Shown: piece by piece, positions 10,848 to 22,735 of the stretch
How positions within the stretch are numbered: the first letter of the stretch is position 1
How the letters are laid out: the number at the start of each line of letters is the position of its first letter
Assembly: GCA_025991245.1 (NCBI GenBank)
Contig: BQMJ01000044.1
Span: forward strand, 145,220 to 209,219
DNA length: 64,000 nucleotides
DNA from: Galdieria partita
Taxonomy: Eukaryota > Rhodophyta > Bangiophyceae > Galdieriales > Galdieriaceae
Direction: 5' to 3'
Made by a program: the position numbers and the translations under genes
The notes under the pieces: generated by a model
Seen by the model: the letters and a program-made list of their open reading frames with translations, nothing else
Told to the model about the DNA's origin: nothing
The model's database searches: none

Positions 10848-11484
10848 ATGAGCGGAAAGTCTACGTTTCTTTCTTGTCTGATACTTGCTTCTTTTGCCTT
10901 GTTGACTTATGCCCATGATGGCTACCAGCAACCATATACTACAACATCGTATACACAACAACCTACTATTTATCCATGGATTGAACCTTGTTCGACTGCA
11001 TGTGCAGGATGCATCTTTTGTTATCAAGTTGTAAGTAATTGTTTAAGATACATTCATGATGAAAGCGTATTTATATGACTCCTAGTATCATTTCTACTAT
11101 CCATTTGGTTTGGATATGCTATATTGCAACAACTTTGGAAAATACTGTCCTATGAAATCTTCATCTAATTCCTACATGAGCTACAGTGCTTATTCTCGAG
11201 GTTATCAAGCAACCTATTCATCATACTCCTATTTGCCTTCATATTCTCCCAGTCAATACGGAGAAACAACTTCTTCATATCCCGTCAACTACGAATATCC
11301 TGAATGGTATATCGAATGTTATCAATATTGCTTTGATTGTCTCCTGTGTTATATGGAGTATGGTTTCTATTACAAAGTCGCTTCCATTAACTACAACAAT
11401 GGTTATGGACAAAGCACTTATCCCACTTATTCCTCATCGCCATATATGTCGCCTTCCTATAGCATGTATCCTAGCTCCTATTAA
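10848..11484 (+). CDS. Secreted Tyr/Ser-rich, Cys-containing protein (possible cell-wall protein)
   Basis: Two exons flank an intron at 11031-11085 and give about 193 residues. Residues 1-22 are a clear signal peptide: a basic start, then SCLILASFALLTYA with likely cleavage before HDG. The mature protein is extremely rich in Tyr, Ser, Pro and Thr. It has two spaced Cys clusters, CSTACAGCIFCY and CYQYCFDCLLCY, each followed by aromatic residues, so it looks like two diverged copies of a Cys-rich repeat. I recognise no family. The composition suggests an extracellular structural protein that could be cross-linked through tyrosines and disulphides; Galdieria walls are known to be protein-rich, so a wall role is a reasonable inference. 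It is convergent with the SANT/U-box gene, with 161 bp between stops. Confidence 0.65.
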
Positions 11485-11645
11485 GTTGCTACAGTGAAAG
11501 ATAGTTTAATGAGGACCAGCATGACAAAGTGACAATATAAGAAAACAGCAATGCAATCAATGACCATTTTTTACTCTTTATTCTATGACTTTGAGAAAAT
11601 AAAGTCAAAGTACTTTTTCGGGTCAAAAATGTTTTAATGCTATTA

Positions 11646-13534
11646 TTAATGCACAATAGAAGAGCGATACTGTTCAATGTTTTCCCAAGTTAAAATAACC
11701 AAATCTTGTACACGTAAAGGTTTCTTGGTAAATGGACAGGTATTCTTTGGTTCTAAAACGAAATAAGCATTCAGTCAACGGTATCTTTGAAAGTTAAAAT
11801 ACTTACCATTTTGCAGTGCTCTTTTCCATGTACTGTAACCCAATACATGACCATAAGGTGATATAGCAGGCCTTCGAATAGGTTCTAAAGTGATAGCGTC
11901 GATAAATTCTGGAATTGGATTATCTCCATCTCTCGCATAGCCAGCAACGACAACATCTTCTTGGTCACTGGATTCAGAAAAGTTTTGTGAAGAGTTCACA
12001 ATATTGTCTGATCCAGTATCCGTAGTTCTTAACTGCGGTCTACTTCGTGTTCCATGTGAACCTGGTCGATATTCTTCATCATCACTATATTCAGTATCAT
12101 TCTCACTATTCTCATCGCTGCTATCTTCCCAAGAAGATTTCCTTTTCTTCTTATGCTTGCCTTTGGACTTGTTGCGTTGTCGACGGCGTTTCGGTGCGTG
12201 AGCTGTGACTGTGGCGCTGCCATCTTCTACTTGAATCTGTTTTCCAGGAAAACAAGATCTTGAGAGACACGACACTCAAACTTGCTTACTTACCTTGTTT
12301 GAGCTTTTAAATTTAAATTTTGGTTCTCCTTTTGCGTCAAAATAATAATTGTCATCCTTCACTCGTCCTTCCTTCAAAAGTCTTCTATAGAAGTTACTAC
12401 ATTGATAACCAACCCTTCCAGGAATTCCAATGGAAAATATTCCCCATTCATAATTCTCACCAATTTTGCACTCCTTTAATCTTTCAAAAAATAACTTCTC
12501 TTCCTCTTTCGTCCAAGCACCGTAACGTTGTTCCTCATTCGGTGCGTTGAATCTATAGTAATATGCGTTGGGATTTTCATCAATCTATCAATCATTTAGA
12601 CCATTAGGAAGAAATCAAAAGTGCGACATTATACGGACCGATTGATATGCCTTGATTCGAGCTTCCGACCACCCATCCATAGAACCAGATTCCTTCACTC
12701 TCTTCAAAGCATCATCTAAGCGAAGTCTACCATCTTCTTTCCTGCCAATTCGAATTCCACTAAAACTCACGTGGGTGCATTTTCTGCTCTTGCGTTGCCT
12801 TTTCAATCCACTCCGATCAGCAAACACTTCAGTTGAATGGTCATTGATAGAATGAGCTCTTTTTTCCTCATGCTTTTTCGCAATTCTTTTCCTTATGTGA
12901 TGCCAAAAGCCATCTGTTGCGAATTTACAAGCAGCTTCGTCTTCAGGTGTATTAGTAATAGTATCGTCATATCTTCTCTCTTCCTTGCAAAATTCAATAG
13001 ACTCCAAGCACTCCTATTATTGACTTTCAGCTGTTTCTCAAAAATTCATCGAAACAACTTTGCAATACCTCGTCAGTCAAATAAGGATATAGGCTCTGAA
13101 GCTTATCTATTTTCCTTTGATTTTCTCTTTTTTCAAATTCTTCATACTTCTTGCGTTGTTCTGCTACTCGCATGGCTATTATCTTCATCTCCTCCTCAGT
13201 TAATTCATCTTCGAAGACGTTTTCTTTTCGGACCGTTCTTGCTACCGTCTCTGTTATGATTCATATTTCAAGGTTTGGAAACACCGTGTTCAAAGCAAAC
13301 ATGCATACCTGGATTTTCTTCAGGCTGGTTCTCTTTCTCCTCTTGCTCCAATCGTTTAACTTCCTCCTTGATCGGGTCGATACCACCATTTTCTTGCCTT
13401 TTCGACCAATTTTCTCTCAAGATCTTTATTAGAGAACTGTAATCGATGTCCTTTTGTATATTTTTATACTGATATGTTCGCAACTTGCAGGTTTCAGGGG
13501 GAGCTGGAAAGAACATTGCTTGAGAAGCAGCCAT
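11646..13534 (-). CDS. SANT/Myb-like and U-box-like nuclear protein
   Basis: Six exons on the minus strand splice into about 536 residues. The N-terminus (MAASQAMFFPAPPETCKLR) leads into charged coiled coil. A Myb/SANT-like module in the middle reads YGAWTKEEEKLFFERL, then WGIFSIGIPGRVGYQCSNFY, with the spaced aromatic residues of the fold. A strongly basic run (RRRQRNKSKGKHKKKRK) and an acidic Ser-rich stretch follow, typical of nuclear proteins. The C-terminal module, DAITLEPIRRPAISPYGHV, GYSTWKRAL, then CPFTKKPL...DLVILTWENI, matches the U-box layout, so an E3 ubiquitin ligase activity is possible. The exon boundary after TDE (intron gtattg...aatag, 55 bp) removes an otherwise premature TGA. 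I do not know a named orthologue; the SANT-to-U-box architecture is uncommon. Confidence 0.7.
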
Positions 13535-13644
13535 TCTTTATCAAAAAGGAGAAATGGCCAATTTTAAATTTGGGCGCCAATTGCTTTGAAATTTCCCATT
13601 TGGCATTTATTTCCAATCATCCCACCACACAATGCAACAATGCT

Positions 13645-15588
13645 CTATTCTGAAGGTTGCTTCAAGTTTTCGATCCCTTTGGTAATTTTTGCTTGTTCCA
13701 CATAGTCTCCAACTTTGAAGTCTTGAAGATATTCTTGGCCATTTATAGTATAACCAAATACTTGAAAAAATTAGGGGAATGATGCCATAATCTCAGTCAT
13801 AATGGTAGCCTTACCTGCATATCTACCATCCAACAAGTTTCGTCCAGCAGGAGTTAATTCTGGATCAAATAATAGCCAAAAGAACTGAGAGCTGCCACTA
13901 TTAGCATCAAATTCCTCCCGTGCCTGTTCAAAACAGTGTAAAACGTTTTGCGAGTCCATTCCATTTCAAATGAATATCAAACCATTGCTAATGTACCATA
14001 AGCAGTAAAAGGAAGCATAGTTGCTGCTGCACCTCTTCCATCATCTTCCAAAGTAATGCCATAAGTGGGAGCCTAACAATACGTTGCCATGAAACTACAT
14101 TCAGAGAGTCTTTGCATTATGGGATACCTTACCTTGTCTCCTTTGGCAAATACTTCCAAGGGAATAAGCCTCTTCTTCTTTGTCTGAGGATCTACAAAAC
14201 CATCCTATCCAATTGCCCTTTTGAGTTTAATTCAATGTACAAAAAGAGTTACTTACATCCGGTCCTTCTGGATCACCTGTCTGTATGACAAATCCGTCGG
14301 AGCGAATCACTTTCATGCCGTCATAAAACCCCCGATTCACCAAATCAACGAAACATCCTCCAGTTACGGGAGCTGAATATCCATCAATGACCAAAGTTAA
14401 GTAGCCTTTGTCAAACAGTTGGCCATCAAGATCAAATTTCTGGTTGTTAGCCTTCTTCAGAGTCATTTCGACAACTGCTCGTCCTTTCAGCTGTGGTAAG
14501 TAGTCGTACTCTTTAGGAACCTAAACGTATATTCATTATCATCCAGGTGAAAGTTCTTATGATGGATGATTCACACCTCATAAGGAAACTCTTTCACCAT
14601 ATCCTCCTCCAATGTGCCTATATCTCTTAAAATGTCGGCATTAGCTAAAACTATCTGCATTTCCACTCATTCCTACATTCTGTCTTGTTCTAAGAAGCAT
14701 ATTCCTACCTTTTCTGAATCTCTTTGTGATATTATTTGTCTTAAAGAAGGCATTTTATGTGAAACGAGTGTATCCAACATGGCTTGAGCCTCTGTTCTTT
14801 TAGAATCCAGGACATTGAACAAAATTTCGTCCTTTTGTTTATCCAACATGCTGTTCGCTTGTTTAAACTCTTGTTCGATCTAAGGAACCGCATAGTCAAT
14901 ACTTTCTACTTAAAGCGACAAAAAAGTCAACTACTTTGGTCCACGAACGAGTTCTGATGTCCTTTGGTATCCACTCAAGTGCATGTTGGATTTTTCGAAT
15001 AGTCTTATTCTCTATGGGAAGCGCATTTCGTAGTATAGCTTCCGGATCCTAATATTATAGATAACTTTTGGAATATTAAAATTGAAGATCATAAACTATC
15101 TCACTTTAACAACAGGTTCATTAGTGCCTGGAGCAAACCTATTTTTTGCAGCCAATGCTGGAATATTTCCAAAAGTCCCGTTGGTGATGTTAAACTCAAC
15201 TAGTATACAGACTAGATCAAAGGTAACTTTTGAAGGTTGGTAGACACATACTCGGAGAAAGTATTAGACAAGACGTCATAGCCAAAATGATTATTGCTCT
15301 ATTACGTCTATTCCATTCTCGACAAAGACTAGTATCCAATATTTTTACGAGATTATTTAAGCTATTCTGAAAGTTTCTGGATATACACTTGATTCTCATA
15401 GCAGAACAATGTAAGTTGCGTGGCTTTCTACTAATTCTTGACCACCTCCTAGTTAACACTAGTGAAATACAACCCTCCTGAGATATTGATCGATCGTACG
15501 TATTACCATATATCAAAAATTTTGAGCTGTGTAAGCCAGTACAACCCAAGTTCAGAGAAGCCACAAAAAAATACTGATCCGCTATCAT
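13645..15588 (-). CDS. CYP38: Thylakoid-lumen cyclophilin of the CYP38/TLP40 family
   Basis: A multi-exon minus-strand gene. The cyclophilin core contains [38 protein letters not shown] and [19 protein letters not shown], followed by [15 protein letters not shown], which closely match plant CYP38. Upstream is the helical PsbQ-like domain ([20 protein letters not shown]). The N-terminus is bipartite. The start [13 protein letters not shown] has the Phe motif of red-algal plastid transit peptides. A later RRN followed by [15 protein letters not shown] looks like a lumenal, possibly twin-arginine, signal. CYP38 acts in the thylakoid lumen in photosystem II assembly and repair, and its PPIase activity is weak or absent. 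The first intron is 15251-15200, using the GT before ATGTG; the nearer GT would give only 28 bp. The start lies 23 bp from the divergent antiporter. Confidence 0.88.
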
Positions 15589-15611
15589 ATCCTCTCTTTC
15601 CTTGAGAATGA
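15589..15611. promoter_or_regulatory. Very short shared spacer of CYP38 and KEA
   Basis: Only 23 bp separate the two divergent ATG codons, so the 5' untranslated regions and core promoters must overlap each other or the opposite coding sequence. Both products are predicted to be thylakoid or plastid proteins, so joint regulation is plausible. No recognisable TATA-type element fits in the gap. Confidence 0.5.
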
Positions 15612-18577
15612 ATGAATGGGGAGCAGTTAAGCAATCTGATTCTTTTGTGGTCCATTCTCTTACTTTTTGTTAGAAACATGAATACTTTTATTAGCGCTAT
15701 GTATTCCTTGTCCAATTGTACAAGAACGAGAAGAAATCAAAGCCTTTGTTGCGCCTTTTGTTCTTCATCAATGAGTTGCTATTCTTTTGCTAGAGCAAGG
15801 CCCCTTGAGTTATTTCCAACTTGTAACTGTATTAGAATACTCCAGAGTGGTTTTCAGAAAAGTCCTCTGTTAAAGGAGCCCTGGTTTATTCTTGCAAAGT
15901 ATAAAAGAAGGAAGTGTGTAAAGCACAAGAGACTAGATTGGACTGCTCAGGACACTAGTTGGACGTCCTCTCTTCAAGATACTCTTGAACTTCTAGCTGC
16001 TACTGTTGCAATTGTCCCAGTTTTCAAAAGGTATTCTGTATTCTTCAACTATTTAGTTCATTTTATTTGAATGTTGAAACATTCAATATTCTAGGATTAA
16101 TCTATCTCCTGTTTTGGGGTTTCTTCTCTCTGGTGTTATCCTAGGGCCACATGGTTTTCGTTTAGTAAAAGATGTTGAAGACATCAAGCACCTTGCAGAT
16201 TTTGGCGTGCTATTCTTATTATTTGAAATGGGCCTGGAACTATCTATCGACCGATTACGAAAACTCAGAAAATACGCGTTTGGTTTGGGTTCCTTACAAA
16301 TGCTTGCAACTGGTTCCATTTTTTTGTTTATTTCTCATGCCTTAGGAGCTAGTATTCCTGAGAGTTTCGTTATTGGTGGTAAGTTTGTATGAATTGTCAT
16401 TATTTCTTGTATAATGAAGCTTTACTGATTAAGGCGCACTTGCTATGTCGTCATCGGCATTCGTATTGCAGTTGCTTGGAGAAAGAGGGGAAAGACAAAG
16501 CAAAACTGGGTTGGCAACTTTTGGTATTCTCCTGCTACAAGACGTAGCAGTTGTTCCTTTGTTGGTCGTTTTACCTCTGATGCAAAATTTTCGGTGAGTT
16601 TTTGTCTGTACTGAAGAAACAATTCTTGATATTTGGACCCAAAAATGGTTTATGTAGCCATCTTTCTCTTTTTGAAGTGGAGCAAATGTTGCAGATGTTG
16701 GGAATGACCTCCTTGAAGGCTTTGGCTGTTTTAAATTGCATTGTAATTGATTTTTATGTTAGAAGAGATAGCTTCTCAGCATCAAACTTAGGTTTTGATT
16801 GGAGGTTTTTTATTAAGGCGTCTTTTCCAATTTGTGTCTGGTTCAGGTGATGCAGAAGCATTTACTGCGACAGTACTGTTAACTGTGCTTGGAACTGGAT
16901 GGTTGACTGGACAGTAAGTTAATGATTGTAGGGAAATCCTTGAAGCTTTAAATTTTCCAAGGTTCGGTCTTTCAATGACTCTTGGTGCTTTTGTAGCTGG
17001 AGTATTGTTGGCTGAAAGCAATTTTCGCAATCGCATCAAGGCAGATACCGATCCATTTCGAGGTCTTTTATTGGGACTTTTCTTTATCACAACTGGAATG
17101 AGCATTGATTTGCATTTGGCACTAGAATATCCCATACAAGTAAATTTGCATTTGGTTTGTTGTTACTTGTGCAGGCTCATTTGCTGTACTGTTTTAAACT
17201 AGTTATGTACTTTAATTGGTGCTATTATCCTGATCAAGTCATTTGTTGTTATTGGATTATCACTTCCGTTTGGTCTCAGTCTTTCGGAAGCAGTCGAAGT
17301 TGGATTTTTGTTAGGTCAAGGCGGAGAATTCGCGTTTGTTCTTTTTGCTTTAGCAAGCAATTTGGTTGGTTTCCTCTGTTCTCTTATCATTCCGCATACT
17401 GAATAGAAATGACCAAGGGTATTTTGCCGGAAATCGTCAATGATCTTCTCATTGCAGCTGTCGTTTGTAGCATGGCATTGACACCATTTTTGGCAGATTT
17501 GGGCACAAAGTTGGTAAGTTCGTTATTATTACAATAGTTGTATGCAGAAAGTTGAGTCCTATCACAGTCATTGTGGATTGCAAAGCGAAGTTCAGTCTCT
17601 TATTCATTCACCGGCGTTACTTTAGAAGACACTTTGGCAACTTCTGAAGATAATGTTTTCAATGGAGAAATTCCTAATAGGGTAGAAACAGAAAGGAAGC
17701 CAGTCGTTCTTTGTGGTTTTGGTCCAGAAGGACGAATGATTGGTCGTATGTTGATGGAGAAGAAGATTACGTTCATTGCTGTAGATAAAAATAAGAGTGT
17801 CATCAGAGATGCTTTAGCGGAAGGTTGGCAAGTATTTTAAAAACATTACCTGCATCATTTTGAGTATCTTTAACAGGGCTTCCTTGTATCTATGGTGACT
17901 TGTTTGATCCAAGCTCTCTTCGTTCCGATGTGTTTGGCTATCCTGATGTCTTTGTCATAACAAGTGACGATGTAAGTGAAGAGCTACGCGTTTCTTAGCA
18001 TTGACACAGTTATGAATGATTTCGTTCAGATCGTTGTGGCGTCGAAAATATTCCAGTCGATTCGCAGTACATTTCCTGAAGCTCATACATTTGCATTGAC
18101 TCCTTCTTTGAAGCAAAAAAGGCGACTAAGGTCTTTGGGAGTTGAATTTGTGTAAGTTACTCATGTCTAGTGTTCTCTTTCCATGAAACAATGCTTGTTT
18201 CTTCAAGGTTTTCAGAAAGTTATGAGGCTTCAATACAAGTCGGTGGGGCGGTTTTAGAGTTTCTTGGACTTACGAAATCTGATGTGCTGGCATTGAAGCG
18301 CTCAGTAAGACTTTTGAAACTTTCAGAAAAACATTTATCTTATGTCTACATATAGTACCGAATGAGCGAAAGTATCCAGGAAGAATTTGCCAAGGTGGAA
18401 GATTTCAGTGAACGGCTACGAAAAATAACAGAAGAAGACAATCTCTTGGACCAGAGAAACGCCCTGAGTCATCATCCCGACTATGATATGAATGGAACTT
18501 CCGAAACTATAAATTGTGCCCACAGAGTCGAAGAGAGGAACAATGAAGAGACAGCTGTCCATCGGGAATCCCATTGA
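15612..18577 (+). CDS. KEA/KefB-type K+/H+ antiporter with RCK domain
   Basis: About 12 introns of ~45-70 bp; the spliced protein has roughly 760 residues. The N-terminal ~140 residues lack acidic residues and are Ser/Cys/Arg-rich, suggesting a plastid transit peptide. The CPA2 exchanger domain follows with [15 protein letters not shown], then LFEMGLELS, the ion-path helix [25 protein letters not shown] and [10 protein letters not shown], and the later helix [15 protein letters not shown]. The C-terminus is an RCK/TrkA-N module starting [14 protein letters not shown] with a GxGxxG-like nucleotide site, then DVFVITSDD, and an acidic tail. This is the architecture of plant KEA3 and bacterial KefB/C. 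KEA transporters exchange K+ for H+ across envelope or thylakoid membranes and tune the proton gradient. The shared promoter with CYP38 supports a plastid role. Confidence 0.88.
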
Positions 18578-18625
18578 AAAATGAAATTCGCGCCCATTTT
18601 TCCTTCGTGTCTCACTTAAGGAACT

Positions 18626-21600
18626 ATGTGGCCATATGCAGCTCATTCACATCAAAGACCACGAAACAACAAGCTACACTCAGAGGACTTACAAGAGAGA
18701 AAAATAGGTATATATGGAAGCTTGAAGTTCTTGAGTAAGAAATTTTCCCAAGGTCAGCCTTTTTATAAGACTTTAGCGCGATTTTACGAAGTCAGTTTGA
18801 ACTTGAATGGTTTATTGAACAAAGAGGCATATAATTACGAAGAAGCTGCTGAGCGTGTTAGCGAGGTTGTATTTGTTCTTGGCACACTAGGAGTTTCAGA
18901 TATAAAAACGAAAAGGCTCGAAGGTTTATGCGACAAACTTCTTCTTAAGGACGATATTGCAGTTTCTCTTCTCATTTTACTATTACAGCTAACGAACTAT
19001 GAAACTCTTCAACAGAGAGAACAAGAGTCTTCTTTGGAAAGATTCTTTGAACGAAAAGCTCACCGTCGAACGATAACCCTATCCAAAGATACTTTTCGGA
19101 AGGAAGAACTTTCCAACCTTGTCAAAGAGCCTAGAGACTTGTCCAAGTTTTATTGGAAGCACAATAGAAAATTGAGTCTACAACTAGATGCATTTGCAGA
19201 ATCGACTGGGGAGTCTGTAGAAATGAAAGATCTTACTGGGTCTTCTGCTGGTTTTTTGTCTCCTCGTTCACAAACACATCGAAAGAATGCCTTTATGAGT
19301 CGTTCCAATGGTTACGTAACCAAAGATGCTGGACAAGAAGTAGATAAGAAGCAGGACATGGAAGGAACTTCAACTACTCCTCCAAAGAGTATTTTTGATT
19401 TTACTGAGAAAACGTACCAAGCTCTCTATCATAAACATTTTGGCTCGAGGTCTAAAAGCTGGATTCCTCCGAATCATCCATTGATATTTGAAAGTGCAAT
19501 ATGGTCACTAATTTCAAATGTTTCTTTTCTGATTCGGAAGAATCCCCTTGGCGGTTTTGAACCTGTTGCTTCACGTTTACAGCCATGTGCCCGTAGTATT
19601 CTTGGAGAATTTGGGGCAATCGCAACAGAACTGTTTGAAATGAATAGGACCATTTCACGTTTGCGGGAGAATAGCAATCCAATTTTGCTAGGATTTGCAA
19701 AGGCATTACGGGATGAAATCGATCGATATAGTAACAACGTTTTGCCTCTTATAACGACTATCAGATACAAAGTTTATCTAGATGAACAGGAAAATCTTCC
19801 CATATTTGGCTTAATACAACAAATTCGAAAGGTAGCTATCCAATTGCATGAATGTGTGGCAATCATGAAATTCATCATGCCATATGAAGAAACGGATCCT
19901 TGTCAACTGCTGCTAGGTCTGTATCATTATCAAAAGGAACACTTAGAGTTGGACAAAAAAGATAGCCTTGGGGAACGGTTGTTTTTAAAGGTGCTCGTTC
20001 CGTATTTATTTTCTCTGCGCAGAATAGCTTTGTACGGTAGCCAGTTTTGTTTTGACAATGATGATAATACTGCTTTGGTTCTGCAGTTAACTGTGAAGTT
20101 GTTTGAGAATATGCTTCCCATGAAGGTCAAATTTATGGTTGATAAAGCAGCTTATGGTGTGGACATTTTGTGGTCTATCAATCCACAGCATCCATTTTTT
20201 TCTAGTAATCGTGAAGCACTTTGTACAGTTCCTAGTGTTGACTCTATTGATATCAATTCCATTGAGCAGCAAGTTGAGGAGCACTTTAATGGCATTTCGA
20301 AAGAATTGTTGGAAAGTTGTATTTCCAAGAAGGCGCAACATCACCAGAATTCCTTTATATATACAAAACCTCATGAAGATGAGAGTCTTATTGAGGTGGA
20401 AGATGCTTCTAAGAAAGTTGAATTAAGCCACTCCGACGATGAGTTGTCTTGGCTATCGTCGGAGTCGGATGATTCGACGGAACCGGTGAAAGTAAGTAGG
20501 GGACATGCTATGGAACTTTTGCCATTAGAATCAAACAAACACAACTGCATTATGAACAAATCCTTAAATATTTACTCAGCTAATGTATCGTCCTTATGGG
20601 AAAGTTCTGTATGTTTCAAAGATAAATTAGCCCATCTGGAATGCGAAAGTGTAGATACACCATTTGATAAGTTCGTTTCAGAGTTGGCTTTGTCGTGTAT
20701 TAGAGGCATTTATTATCATGTACAACAATATCTTTGGTGGGTTATGGAAGAAGAAATTGAAATATTTGATCACTTCAGAGCCGTTCGTGACTATCTGCTT
20801 TTGAATAGAGGAGATTTTTTTCTAGAATTGTGTCAGTCCGTATATAACATTTCTTGTAGTGAATGGTTTATGGGCGGTACTGAAGCTGAGGCAAGGTTGC
20901 AGTTGGCCTTTGAACAAGCTATTCTGAGTTCTTCCGCATCGTGGGATCCTCGCATAAGATACTTTGGATTTTTAATGGACAAAGATGGAAATACAGATTA
21001 TAATACACATGTATATAGTCAAATCCTACTTCAATGGAAGCCTTCGAATCTTGTTGAAGCGTCGCTTTTTGAATCTTCAACATTGGAGGTTTATTCGCAT
21101 ATTTTTCATTTTGCTTTCAAATTGAAGAGTGCAAGCTATTTGTTGCGTCAGCTTTATGTGTCAATATCTCACTTCCCTTCCTATTGGCAAGGCGTTCAAC
21201 GGAAAGCACATATATTACGATTTCAGCTTATGCAATTCATCAATGCACTATTACAGTTCTACGATCATGGTTTACTTGAAGGAAACTGGTTTCGCTTTCT
21301 TCGAGAAGCAAAAAAGTCTAATGATATTTGGGAATTGAGGAATCTTCATTTACAATTTCTAGATGAAGCTTTGAGTTATATTTTTGGGAACCAGAATCCC
21401 CTTGCATCAGATGTCAACCGTATCCTTGGAGAAATTATTAATTTTGAACTTGACACGAGGAAAGCTCTTCGACATTCGAACGTATCGAACATATCCATGC
21501 TGGGTCGAAGAATTGAAGTTTTGTCTTCTATGCTTTCTCAATTCTATGACAAAATGCTATTTTTGGACAAGAAGTCTAAAATGATATCTACAGAATGGAT

Positions 21601-21637
21601 AATATTAATGACTTACTTTGGTATCAATGGGGAATGA
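18626..21637 (+). CDS. Gamma-tubulin complex component (GCP5/GCP6-like, Spc98 family)
   Basis: A single open frame of 1003 codons with no intron, in contrast to its intron-rich neighbours. The N-terminal GRIP1-like part runs to about residue 470, including ESAIWSLISNVSF and LGEFGAIATELFEMNRTISRL. The middle has a disordered acidic Ser stretch around residues 600-630. The C-terminal GRIP2-like part has IYYHVQQYLWWVMEEEIEIFDHFRAVRDYLLLNRGDFF, then YSHIFHFAFKLKSASYLL, LRFQLMQFINALLQFY and LRNLHLQFLDEAL, the helices with which GCP proteins bind gamma-tubulin. GCPs nucleate microtubules at the spindle poles. Size and sequence favour the larger GCP5/6 type over GCP2/3, but this is not certain. The ATG is 48 bp after the KEA stop. 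Confidence 0.8.
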   Translation: MWPYAAHSHQRPRNNKLHSEDLQERKIGIYGSLKFLSKKFSQGQPFYKTLARFYEVSLNLNGLLNKEAYNYEEAAERVSEVVFVLGTLGVSDIKTKRLEGLCDKLLLKDDIAVSLLILLLQLTNYETLQQREQESSLERFFERKAHRRTITLSKDTFRKEELSNLVKEPRDLSKFYWKHNRKLSLQLDAFAESTGESVEMKDLTGSSAGFLSPRSQTHRKNAFMSRSNGYVTKDAGQEVDKKQDMEGTSTTPPKSIFDFTEKTYQALYHKHFGSRSKSWIPPNHPLIFESAIWSLISNVSFLIRKNPLGGFEPVASRLQPCARSILGEFGAIATELFEMNRTISRLRENSNPILLGFAKALRDEIDRYSNNVLPLITTIRYKVYLDEQENLPIFGLIQQIRKVAIQLHECVAIMKFIMPYEETDPCQLLLGLYHYQKEHLELDKKDSLGERLFLKVLVPYLFSLRRIALYGSQFCFDNDDNTALVLQLTVKLFENMLPMKVKFMVDKAAYGVDILWSINPQHPFFSSNREALCTVPSVDSIDINSIEQQVEEHFNGISKELLESCISKKAQHHQNSFIYTKPHEDESLIEVEDASKKVELSHSDDELSWLSSESDDSTEPVKVSRGHAMELLPLESNKHNCIMNKSLNIYSANVSSLWESSVCFKDKLAHLECESVDTPFDKFVSELALSCIRGIYYHVQQYLWWVMEEEIEIFDHFRAVRDYLLLNRGDFFLELCQSVYNISCSEWFMGGTEAEARLQLAFEQAILSSSASWDPRIRYFGFLMDKDGNTDYNTHVYSQILLQWKPSNLVEASLFESSTLEVYSHIFHFAFKLKSASYLLRQLYVSISHFPSYWQGVQRKAHILRFQLMQFINALLQFYDHGLLEGNWFRFLREAKKSNDIWELRNLHLQFLDEALSYIFGNQNPLASDVNRILGEIINFELDTRKALRHSNVSNISMLGRRIEVLSSMLSQFYDKMLFLDKKSKMISTEWIILMTYFGINGE

Positions 21638-21686
21638 ACGAATCAATGTTAAGTTTTGGCAACTCTGTTTGGCATTGACTGTTTGT

Positions 21687-22650
21687 TTATAGTGTGCGGT
21701 TATTTTCAACATACATGATATCAGTTGAGATCTCTTTCCCAGATAAAAAGTTTACGATACATTCAATAACCTTTGGTTGAAACAGCAAACTATTATGAGT
21801 ACCTCGGACAAGTAGCCGATAATGAGGTTGATTGAGCATCGTTTCTTCGACTTCTACAACTCCATCATTTCTTCCCTCCAATAGAGGGTTCAAACGACCC
21901 TATCAACTATCATAAGATGTTCGATATATGCTGAATTGTTGTCTATTTACCATTTCTGCTGCAATGACCAAGACCAGACTGGAAGGTGGAAAGCAGGGCA
22001 TATCTTCAAACTCTTACAATTTCGACTTGATTATTTGAAAGTTTATGGAAAATGATAGATTTACCTTGGGCAGACATTGTCATAAGCTGTCGACCTGTAC
22101 AGTCGCCGATTATCCACTTGGAAGTGACTTCCATCCATTTAGGTAACTTTCCTCCTAATTCTCTAGACTGCAGATATCTTGCAAATTTGCTGCCTTTCAA
22201 AGGTGGTACTAACAAAACAAGACGTCCTGATTTTGCTGCTTCTGGACAGTTTGGTTGCGCGAGAGCGATACGAAGTATTATTGCACCAAGTGAATGTGTT
22301 ACAAAGTGAAACTTTGAAGTACGTCTTAAAGATAAACTGTTCAAGACGTCTACTAAGTTGCACGCGTGGTTTAGGATGAAGTCTTCCCTCGAAGGATAAC
22401 CAAAGTTCGATACAGAGAAACCTTTTCTTTTTAATATTGTAGCTAAAGGTAACAACTGAATAAAACTGAGCTCATTCTTTCCAACAACCAAAGACAACAA
22501 AATACCTACCTGGTATCGGAAACCTAGGAACCCATGCAATAGCACAACTCGGTCTGCTTGCAAATGACTAGAAGAATCTGTAAACTGCCTCCTGAAAAAG
22601 TTATTTCTCAAGAAAAGTGTTTGAAAAAGCCGAGTTGAGTTGATACGCAT
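21687..22650 (-). CDS. Alpha/beta hydrolase (lipase-like)
   Basis: Four exons give about 260 residues from the ATG at 22650. The start (MRINSTRLFQTLFLRNNFFRRQF) is basic and hydrophobic without acids, consistent with mitochondrial or plastid import. The fold is shown by VVLLHGFLGF (oxyanion-hole HG), then the nucleophile elbow FVTHSLGAIILR, where the usual first Gly of GxSxG is Thr (THSLG). A candidate acid lies in NDGVVEVEET and the catalytic His in RGTHNSLL near the C-terminus, so the triad looks complete. The sequence resembles small single-domain lipases and esterases of bacteria and plants; the substrate cannot be inferred. It is divergent from the ABC permease gene (85 bp apart) and convergent with the gamma-tubulin-complex gene (49 bp). 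Confidence 0.75.
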
Positions 22651-22735
22651 ATCTCTTCTCACAATACCAATAGATTGTGTATCGTTCGATGTTCATCAAC
22701 TTTTATTGGTGTCTCGCCTCAATTTGTTTCTGTCA

